The notes under the pieces: model-generated | What the model saw: the letters and a program-made list of their open reading frames with translations, nothing else | Told to the model about the DNA's origin: nothing | Database searches by the model: none | Part shown: positions 26,357 to 32,521 of the stretch, piece after piece | How positions within the stretch are numbered: position 1 is the first letter of the stretch | Layout of the letters: every line of letters begins with the position of its first letter | DNA from: Butyricicoccus_A sp963620595 | GTDB taxonomy: Bacteria; Bacillota; Clostridia; Oscillospirales; Butyricicoccaceae | DNA: 64,000 nt | NCBI GenBank assembly: GCA_963620595.1 | Contig: CAVFAY010000014.1 | Location: 1-64,000 of the forward strand | Reading direction: 5' to 3' | Program-made: the position numbers and the translations under genes

Positions 26357-26911
26357 TCAATGAATCAGTCCTGCCTGCTGCAATCTGCGGCGAATCTGCG
26401 GGCCGACAACAGCACAAACGATCATCTTAATCAGGTCGCCGACAATAAACGGCAAAACGCCTGCGGCCAACGCTTGATAGAATGTCATGCCAGCCTGATA
26501 AGCCAGCCAACCTGTACCAAAAATATAACATACAATCGTGCCGAGAATCATGCCGATCATGCTCGGTACCAGCTTTGCCTCAAAGCGGTCGATAAAGAAT
26601 CCGCAAATCAGTGCCATAAAGATAAAGCCGATCAGATAGCCGCCAGTCGGACCAAATAACTTACCAACGCCGCTGCTAAAGCTGGAAAATACCGGCAGAC
26701 CCACCAGACCGATCAGCAAATACACAATATAGCTAATGGTACCGCGGCGGCAGCCCAACACATAAATTGCCAAATAAACGGCAAAATTGGTCAACGAAAT
26801 CGGCACCACACCAATCGGAATGGACAGCGGGCCTAAAATACAGGTCACGGCAGCCATCAAGGCAATCAATGCCATTTCTCTTACATTTGTTTGACTTTTT
26901 TTCTGTTCCAT
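26357..26911 (-). CDS. bioY: biotin transporter BioY (ECF S component)
   Basis: 184 residues, about six membrane segments. It has the BioY features ALMAAVTCILGPLSIPIGVVPISLTNFAVYLA and GPTGGYLIGF. BioY captures biotin and works with the shared ECF energising module (EcfA1/A2/T), which is not in this window. Transcription is probably controlled by BirA: a BirA-type inverted repeat straddles the promoter just upstream. Confidence 0.96.
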   Translation of the reverse strand: MEQKKSQTNVREMALIALMAAVTCILGPLSIPIGVVPISLTNFAVYLAIYVLGCRRGTISYIVYLLIGLVGLPVFSSFSSGVGKLFGPTGGYLIGFIFMALICGFFIDRFEAKLVPSMIGMILGTIVCYIFGTGWLAYQAGMTFYQALAAGVLPFIVGDLIKMIVCAVVGPQIRRRLQQAGLIH

Positions 26912-26945
26912 ATACGATCACCCAAATACTTTTTTGTCTGGTGAT

Positions 26946-26990
26946 AGTATACGCCTTATTGTAAACCTTGTCAACCTTCCTGGTTAACAT
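26946..26990 (-). promoter_or_regulatory. bioY: bioY promoter with BirA-type operator
   Basis: Minus-strand promoter TTGACA (26969-26974), 17 bases, TATACT (26946-26951). Half-sites TTGTAAACC (26959-26967) and GGTTAACAT (26982-26990), separated by 14 bases, match the Firmicutes BirA operator pattern and flank the -35. The distal half-site covers the last codons of the Nudix gene. Assignment to BirA rests on the pattern and on the regulated gene. Confidence 0.75.
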
Positions 26991-27472
26991 TCTTTTTTCA
27001 AAAATTCCAGCAGGAACTTTTGCGCCAAGCTGTTCGGGGCAATGGCATCCTTTGCCTCTGCAAATGAGAACCATTTCGCCTTATCTACCTCATCCGTCAT
27101 GTGACTGAGATCCTGTGTCGCTGCGACGCAGGAAAAATTCAGCATTAGGGTATTGCTCGGCTCGAAAAATTCACTGGTATTAAATCGAATGTCATGTACC
27201 TCCAAGCCAACTTCTTCCTTCACTTCCCGCGCAACGGTTGTTTCAGCCGCTTCGCCGCGACTGACATATCCGGCAACCAAAATATTGCGCTGTCTTCCGT
27301 ACTGCTGAATGAGCAGCACTTGCTTTTGATCCGGACTGAGCACTTCCATACTCACCGCCGTATTAAAAATCGGAAAGCGAAACTGCTTGCACTGCGGGCA
27401 ATATGGAACGGTTCCTTCGCGCTCCAAATATTTTTCTGTCAGCAGCGCGCCGCACTCATAACAATATTTCAT
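26984..27472 (-). CDS. Nudix hydrolase with N-terminal zinc ribbon
   Basis: 162 residues. Zinc ribbon with CxxC at 4/7 and 25/28, then the Nudix box GX5EX7REVxEExGLE (GYVSRGEAAETTVAREVKEEVG). The layout resembles NudC-type NAD(H) pyrophosphatases but is half their length and lacks the SQPWPFP tag, so substrate is open. The 3' end is overlapped by the bioY operator. Confidence 0.88.
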   Translation of the reverse strand: MKYCYECGALLTEKYLEREGTVPYCPQCKQFRFPIFNTAVSMEVLSPDQKQVLLIQQYGRQRNILVAGYVSRGEAAETTVAREVKEEVGLEVHDIRFNTSEFFEPSNTLMLNFSCVAATQDLSHMTDEVDKAKWFSFAEAKDAIAPNSLAQKFLLEFLKKEC

Positions 27473-27514
27473 CGTGTTTTCCCCTATTCTTATATTTTCT
27501 TTTGTTATACGCCT

Positions 27515-27565
27515 ATTATACGCTTTCTACTGTGCCTTGCAACTGGTTTTATCCTGCGATATACT
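27515..27565. promoter_or_regulatory. divergent promoters sharing one palindromic -35
   Basis: TTGCAA at 27537-27542 reads the same on both strands. Rightward it pairs with TATACT at 27560-27565 (17-base spacer) for the M20 peptidase. Leftward it pairs with TATAAT at 27515-27520 (16-base spacer) for the Nudix gene. Confidence 0.65.
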
Positions 27566-27609
27566 AAAATTACATGTATTTTAGTACAGAAATATGCGAG
27601 GATTTTGAC

Positions 27610-28908
27610 ATGAACGAAATAGAACAACGCATCTGTGACTGCATAGATGCACACGCACAGCAGCTCATTGCCTTTGCTGAAGACATTTATTCCCACGCAG
27701 AGCTTGGCTATACCGAGCACCGAACCGCCGAAAAAGTCACAGATTGGCTGACAGCCTGCAGTCTAGAAGTTCAGACTGGACTTGCCAATACAGGCGTCAA
27801 GGCTTCGCTCGGCACGCATTCTCCTTCTATTTGTCTCATTGGCGAACTAGACGGCATTCGCAGTCCGGAGCATCCGCTTGCCGTGCCGGAAACCGGCATG
27901 TCCCATGCCTGCGGGCACCACATGCAGCTCGCTGCGCTCGCCGGTGCTGCCCTGTCACTCAGCCAGCCGGAAGTCGCTGCACAGTTAGACGGCCGCGCTG
28001 TCTTTTTTGCTGTCCCCTGTGAAGAGCACGTCCCGATGAACCGATTGGAACAGCTCCGAAAGGAACACATCGCCACTTGCTGCGGCGGCAAACCGGAGCT
28101 ATTACTGCGCGGAGCCTTTGACGACATTGACGCCGCTATCACAACGCATGCCCACATGGTATCTTGCCAATCGGATTTTCTGCTCGGATGCAATTCGACC
28201 AGCGGCTTTCTGTCCAAGCTCATCCACATCAAAGGAAAGGCCTCCCACACCGCCATTGCACCGGAAAAAGGCATCAATGCTTTAGATGTCGTCACGCTGG
28301 CACGCAGTGCTATCGGTATGCTGCGCAGTACCTTCCGTGACCAGGATTGTATTCGCATCGGCGAAATTATCCGCATGGGTGATTCTGCTATCAATGTCGT
28401 GCCGTATGAAGTCACAGTAGACTTACAGATCCGTGCAAAAACATGGGACGCCCTACAGGATGCCAACGAGAAAATCAATCGTGCGTATCGCGGTGCCGCG
28501 TATGCCTTCGGGGCAGACATTACCATTCAAGATGATATGGGCTATCTGCCGACCATTCCGACACAGCCGTGTCAGTCTCTGCTTGATGCCGCCAGTCTGC
28601 TGCCCGCAACCTATGAGCCGGTAGATCCAGCTGTACACAACGCCGCCTCTACAGATGTCGGAGATTTGTCTCACCGCATGCCAATTATCAACTTTACGTA
28701 CGGCAGTTTTTCCGGCACGCTGCACGGTGCAGATTTCCGTATCACGGATAAAAACAAAGCGTATTTACTTCCGGCAAAGCTCGCTGCCCTGACGATGTAT
28801 CGTCTGCTGCGAAACGGTGCTGCGAAGGCAAAGTCTCTTCTTTCTTCCTTTCATCCAGCCATGACGGCAGAAGAATATCGCGCTTATGCGCAGAAATTCG
28901 GCTGCTAA
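27610..28908 (+). CDS. M20-family amidohydrolase/peptidase
   Basis: 432 residues from ATG 27610, preceded by a weak GAGGA. Matches the M20D amidohydrolase group (AbgB, hippurate and IAA-amino-acid hydrolases): SHAELGYTEH near residue 30, metal ligands CGHH at 101-104 and EE at 138-139, and a dimerisation domain insert (SHTAIAPEKGINALDVV). It probably cleaves an N-acyl amino acid or aminobenzoyl-glutamate-like amide in the cytoplasm; the substrate is not determined. No signal peptide is seen. Confidence 0.88.
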   Translation: MNEIEQRICDCIDAHAQQLIAFAEDIYSHAELGYTEHRTAEKVTDWLTACSLEVQTGLANTGVKASLGTHSPSICLIGELDGIRSPEHPLAVPETGMSHACGHHMQLAALAGAALSLSQPEVAAQLDGRAVFFAVPCEEHVPMNRLEQLRKEHIATCCGGKPELLLRGAFDDIDAAITTHAHMVSCQSDFLLGCNSTSGFLSKLIHIKGKASHTAIAPEKGINALDVVTLARSAIGMLRSTFRDQDCIRIGEIIRMGDSAINVVPYEVTVDLQIRAKTWDALQDANEKINRAYRGAAYAFGADITIQDDMGYLPTIPTQPCQSLLDAASLLPATYEPVDPAVHNAASTDVGDLSHRMPIINFTYGSFSGTLHGADFRITDKNKAYLLPAKLAALTMYRLLRNGAAKAKSLLSSFHPAMTAEEYRAYAQKFGC

Positions 28909-28910
28909 TA

Positions 28911-28956
28911 AATAAGTCATCCGGCTTTTTCGTGAGAAATTGCCGGATGACTTATT
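28911..28956. terminator. bidirectional terminator between the M20 peptidase and the DMT transporter
   Basis: A 15-base perfect inverted repeat (28911-28925 with 28942-28956) containing AAGTCATCCGGC, with a T-run inside the loop and A/T-rich flanks. It serves the two convergent genes; the right arm touches the stop codon of the transporter gene. Confidence 0.8.
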
Positions 28957-29869
28957 ATTTCAATTCTTTTTTGCGATTGACGAGTACAATACCGACGCAT
29001 ACTAACAGCAGCGAAAGCACATTGCGCACCGTAAATACCGTCTCACCAAGTACCACACCAGACATCAGTGAACCAAACACCGGTACCAGGAAATTGTACA
29101 CGGAAACCTTTCCCACCGGATAGCGCTTGAGCAACCAAGTCCAAATGGTAAACGCCGCAGCAGAAAGAAAAATCAAATAGCCGAGCAGGCAAAACGCCTG
29201 CGGCGAAACCGTCCGAAAATGTCCGCCGCCAGCAATACCCGCCAGCAACAACACGGCGCCGCCAATCGTCAGCTGCCAGCCCGTGACAACCATGGGAGAC
29301 TGTCCTTTGGCGGCAAATTTGCTGATGACTGCACCGCTGCCGGAAGCTGCCGCTGCAATAAACATAAAGCCCTCACCGGTCAGCGAAATACCTCCGCTCA
29401 GTCCGTCTAAAGAACTAAGCGTGATAATCAGCACGCCAATAAAGCCCAAGATACAGCCCACGCTTTTGGTCGTATTCAGTCGATCATCTGCAAATAAAAA
29501 GTGTGAGATGCCAACGGCAAAAAACGTCGCCATGGCAGAAATAACCGAGCCTTTGACACCCGTTGTGTGCGACAAACCAATGTAAAAAAACACATACTGC
29601 ACGGTTGTCTGCACAAGACCCAGCAGCAGAATACCCGGCCACTGTTGTCTGGTCGGAACAGTCAATTTTCGGCTGGTAATAACAGAAATCACCAACACAG
29701 CAATGCCCGCCAGCATAAACCGCCAACCGGCAAAAAACAGCTTGCACGCCGCCTCATCACCAATACCAAACAGTGCATAGCCCGACTTAACCGCCGGAAA
29801 TGCACTGCCCCACAGCAGAGTGCAGATCAGCGCAGGCATCGTCAGTCCAATCCAAGTTTTTTGTTTCAT
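28955..29869 (-). CDS. DMT superfamily transporter (EamA domains)
   Basis: 304 residues with ten predicted membrane segments and two EamA repeats, as in drug/metabolite exporters (WGSAFPAVKSGYALFG near the start; SVYNFLVPVFGSLMSGVVLGE at the end). The substrate cannot be inferred. ATG 29869 is preferred over the GTG one codon earlier, with AGAGG upstream. It is divergent from the CoA-transferase gene. Confidence 0.88.
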   Translation of the reverse strand: MKQKTWIGLTMPALICTLLWGSAFPAVKSGYALFGIGDEAACKLFFAGWRFMLAGIAVLVISVITSRKLTVPTRQQWPGILLLGLVQTTVQYVFFYIGLSHTTGVKGSVISAMATFFAVGISHFLFADDRLNTTKSVGCILGFIGVLIITLSSLDGLSGGISLTGEGFMFIAAAASGSGAVISKFAAKGQSPMVVTGWQLTIGGAVLLLAGIAGGGHFRTVSPQAFCLLGYLIFLSAAAFTIWTWLLKRYPVGKVSVYNFLVPVFGSLMSGVVLGETVFTVRNVLSLLLVCVGIVLVNRKKELK

Positions 29870-29960
29870 CACTTGACCTCTTTCTAAAATGTCTAGTTTT
29901 CATCCTACTCCACTCCCAGCACAAATACAAGAGTGAGATACTCAATTTTTTGTTAAGTTC

Positions 29961-29989
29961 TTGACGAATATGACAGATACTGATACAAT
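29961..29989 (+). promoter_or_regulatory. promoter of the butyryl-CoA:acetate CoA-transferase gene
   Basis: TTGACG (29961-29966), 17 bases and TACAAT (29984-29989). The predicted leader is about 77 bases. GGAGG sits at the usual distance before the start codon. Confidence 0.7.
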
Positions 29990-30073
29990 AGGTTAGATAT
30001 AAGTGGTTTTTGTACGTTTTGAACATTTTTTGTTTCATTCTGAGTATCATTGACAAACGGAGGACTTTGTTAC

Positions 30074-31417
30074 ATGGATTATCAGGCACTGTATAATAGT
30101 AAGCTGACAACTGCTTCGGAGGCGGTAAAGGTCGTCAAGAGCGGCGACTGGGTAGATTATGGCTGGTGCACCGGCACACCGGTAGAACTGGATAAGGCAT
30201 TGGCCGCTCGCGCAGAGGAGCTGGTAGACGTCAACATTCGCGGCGGCGTATTGCTGGAGCCGTTAGCAATTGCGCAGGTTCCGGACGCAAAGAAGCATTT
30301 TTCTTGGAATTCTTGGCATATGAGCGGCATTGAACGCCACATGATTAACGATGGCATTGCGTTCTATTCCCCGCTGCGCTACTCTGAACTGCCGCGCTGG
30401 TATCGAGAGAGCATCTGTCCGCCGGATGTTGTCATGATTCAGGTTGCACCGATGGACAAGCACGGCTACTTCAACTTTGGCCCGAGCGCTTCTCATCTGG
30501 CTGCTGTCTGCGAGACCGGCAAAAAGGTCATCGTAGAGGTCAACAAGAACATGCCGCGCTGCTTGGGCGGCTTTGAAGAAGGCGTGCACATCACCGATGT
30601 AGATATGATCGTTGAGGGCAACAACCCACCGATTCGTCAGATGGGCAGCGGCGGCGCTCCGTCTGAAATTGACGAGACTGTGGCTAAGCTGATTGTAGAA
30701 GAAATCCCGAACGGCGCTTGCCTGCAATTGGGCATCGGCGGTATGCCGAACGCTGTTGGCTCTCTGATCGCTCAGTCGGATCTGAAGGATCTGGGTGTAC
30801 ACACCGAGATGTATGTAGACGGCTTTGTAGACATGGCTGCTGCTGGCAAACTGTCCTGCGCAAAGAAGAATATTGACAAGGGTCGTCAGGTATTCGCATT
30901 CGGCGCAGGTACCCAGAAGATGTATGACTACATGGATGACAATCCGGCTCTGATGAGTGCGCCGGTTGGCTACACCAACGATACACGTGTTATCGCTCAA
31001 ATTGACAACTTTATTTCTATCAACAACGCAGTTGACCTCGACTTAACTGGTCAGATCAACGCAGAGTCCGCAGGCACAAAGCATATCAGTGGTGCAGGCG
31101 GTCAGCTGGATTTCGTGCTCGGTGCTTATTTGTCCAACGGAGGCAAGAGCTTTATCTGCTGCTCTTCCACCTTCACAACGCGCAGCGGTGAGCTGAAGAG
31201 CCGTATCCTGCCGACGCTGAATCCGGGCTCCACCGTCACAGACACCCGTACTAACACGCATTATCTTGTTACCGAATACGGCAAGGTTTGCCTGAAGGGT
31301 CTGTCAACTTGGGAGCGTGCAGAGGCAATTATTTCTGTTGCTCATCCGCAGTTCCGTGAGGAACTTATCAAGGAAGCAGAAAAACTCAAGATTTGGAGAA
31401 CCTCCAACCGCAGATAA
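30074..31417 (+). CDS. but: butyryl-CoA:acetate CoA-transferase
   Basis: 447 residues, the same length as gut butyrate-producer But enzymes. It matches them closely along its whole length (SGDWVDYGWCTGTP, WNSWHMSGIERHMIN, MDKHGYFNFGPSASH, GACLQLGIGGMPNAVGSL). The catalytic glutamate lies in HTEMYVDGF (Glu245), and the CoA-site glycines are in ISGAGGQLDFVLGAY. It moves CoA from butyryl-CoA to acetate, releasing butyrate. A 4-hydroxybutyrate CoA-transferase is a related alternative but less likely. The gene is monocistronic, without the butyryl-CoA synthesis genes nearby. Confidence 0.95.
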   Translation: MDYQALYNSKLTTASEAVKVVKSGDWVDYGWCTGTPVELDKALAARAEELVDVNIRGGVLLEPLAIAQVPDAKKHFSWNSWHMSGIERHMINDGIAFYSPLRYSELPRWYRESICPPDVVMIQVAPMDKHGYFNFGPSASHLAAVCETGKKVIVEVNKNMPRCLGGFEEGVHITDVDMIVEGNNPPIRQMGSGGAPSEIDETVAKLIVEEIPNGACLQLGIGGMPNAVGSLIAQSDLKDLGVHTEMYVDGFVDMAAAGKLSCAKKNIDKGRQVFAFGAGTQKMYDYMDDNPALMSAPVGYTNDTRVIAQIDNFISINNAVDLDLTGQINAESAGTKHISGAGGQLDFVLGAYLSNGGKSFICCSSTFTTRSGELKSRILPTLNPGSTVTDTRTNTHYLVTEYGKVCLKGLSTWERAEAIISVAHPQFREELIKEAEKLKIWRTSNRR

Positions 31418-31437
31418 TTTTCTCGCATGGAAACAAC

Positions 31438-31473
31438 AAAGCCGATGGCGATGCCATCGGCTTTGCTGTTTTT
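31438..31473 (+). terminator. terminator of the CoA-transferase gene
   Basis: Perfect 12-base stem AAAGCCGATGGC/GCCATCGGCTTT with a 3-base loop, then GCTGTTTTTCTTTT. It lies 20 bases after the stop. Confidence 0.93.
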
Positions 31474-31487
31474 CTTTTGCAAGCAAG

Positions 31488-31712
31488 CGAAAAGCCCGTT
31501 CCACTCTCCATTGGAACAGGCCTTTCTTTTACAACAAAGTACCGTCTCACATGATTTCCTTCTACAGCTTATCATGTGCAAATTTCGGATCTGAATATCC
31601 GAAATGACACACATCTAATACTGAGACCCATCGTCCAGAATCCTGCATGAGATCTTTCCCCTTATCGCACACAGTACAAATATTCTGTTCGTTGTTGGAA
31701 ATTGTACTTTAT
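31488..31712 (-). ncRNA. predicted structured RNA, about 225 nt, family not identified
   Basis: A 379-base intergenic stretch carries a near-perfect minus-strand promoter and no reading frame. The transcript can fold into nested helices: AAAGTAC (31704-31710) with GTACTTT (31536-31542), GTCTCA (31622-31627) with TGAGAC (31544-31549), an eight-base hairpin TTTCGGAT/ATCCGAAA (31583-31604), and ATGTG/CACAT flanking it. It ends in a terminator-like hairpin at 31491-31525. Size and isolated position resemble large Clostridial RNAs such as the raiA motif or 6S RNA, but I cannot confirm either. Confidence 0.65.
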
Positions 31713-31718
31713 ACATTT

Positions 31719-31746
31719 ATTATAATATAAACTGATAATTTGTCAA
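31719..31746 (-). promoter_or_regulatory. consensus promoter of the predicted structured RNA
   Basis: On the minus strand, TTGACA (31741-31746), a 16-base spacer and TATAAT (31719-31724), both hexamers perfect. It lies downstream of nrdG and points toward the CoA-transferase gene, so no annotated gene would use it. Confidence 0.85.
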
Positions 31747-31796
31747 TAGTTTTTGACAAATTGCACAACCATTTTTTGAGATTTTTTAGCGTTTTT

Positions 31797-32312
31797 TCAT
31801 ATTTCAGCAAGTACAACGTGATCTTCTCTCAAAGACTTCTGTACATCAATCAGACGCTGATTTTTACTTCCTCGAAAACGCAATGCCATATCCTTTTGCG
31901 ACTCGATAAAGCGTCCGTCCACCAGAACATCACACTGCACCAGCAGGCGTTCTATCGCCGCGTCATGCTTATCTCGCAGCTGCTCCCATGTATAGCCGGT
32001 GTAAGCCATGATATGCTTGCCGTGACGCTTTAGCTCCTGTGCCAGCTCTGCGAGCGACTCCGGCTGACAAAACGGTTCTCCGCCGGACAGCGTCACGCCG
32101 GATACCAACGGATTTTCCATGATGTCTTTATACAATCGTGACAAATGTACTGATTCTCCGCCGGAGAAGTCATGCGTCTGCGGATTATGACAACCTGGGC
32201 AATGATGCGGACATCCCTGTGTAAAGATAACAAAGCGGATGCCGGGGCCATCCACGATTGATTCGTCAATGACTCCGGCAACGCGAAGAAGTTTATCCTT
32301 CATCTCGCTCAT
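31797..32312 (-). CDS. nrdG: anaerobic ribonucleotide reductase activating protein
   Basis: 171 residues. Radical SAM motif CxxxCxxC at Cys34, Cys38 and Cys41 (GCPHHCPGC), then SGGEP. NrdG installs the glycyl radical on NrdD using SAM and a 4Fe-4S cluster. Its start overlaps the stop of the small glycyl-radical gene by 4 bases. Confidence 0.96.
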   Translation of the reverse strand: MSEMKDKLLRVAGVIDESIVDGPGIRFVIFTQGCPHHCPGCHNPQTHDFSGGESVHLSRLYKDIMENPLVSGVTLSGGEPFCQPESLAELAQELKRHGKHIMAYTGYTWEQLRDKHDAAIERLLVQCDVLVDGRFIESQKDMALRFRGSKNQRLIDVQKSLREDHVVLAEI

Positions 32313-32509
32313 GCACTTTTTCTGTCAGACGCAGAGCGGCGCACATCATGCTTGACACGATCATGCTCTTCTGCTCGCTTGGCATCGTTAAAACGGTCGA
32401 GCGTGCCAACCAAATAACCGGTGATGCGGCGAATGCGCTCAAAACCAACGCCTTCTCCTACCATGGCTTCGCCCTTCTCATTGTATGTTACATGGTTCAG
32501 TTCATTCAT
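32309..32509 (-). CDS. detached glycyl-radical domain of class III ribonucleotide reductase
   Basis: 66 residues. The part from residue 25 (RIRRITGYLVGTLDRFNDAKRAEE) matches the C-terminal glycyl-radical loop of NrdD, with Gly31 as the radical site (compare RRVCGYLG...FNAGKQEE in E. coli NrdD, from memory). The preceding large gene ends without this loop. It has its own ribosome-binding site (GGAGG, 8 bases before ATG, overlapping the stop of the large gene), so it reads as a genuine separate gene rather than a frameshift. The two subunits are presumably assembled non-covalently before NrdG activation. Confidence 0.85.
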   Translation of the reverse strand: MNELNHVTYNEKGEAMVGEGVGFERIRRITGYLVGTLDRFNDAKRAEEHDRVKHDVRRSASDRKSA

Positions 32510-32521
32510 TTTTGTATCCTC

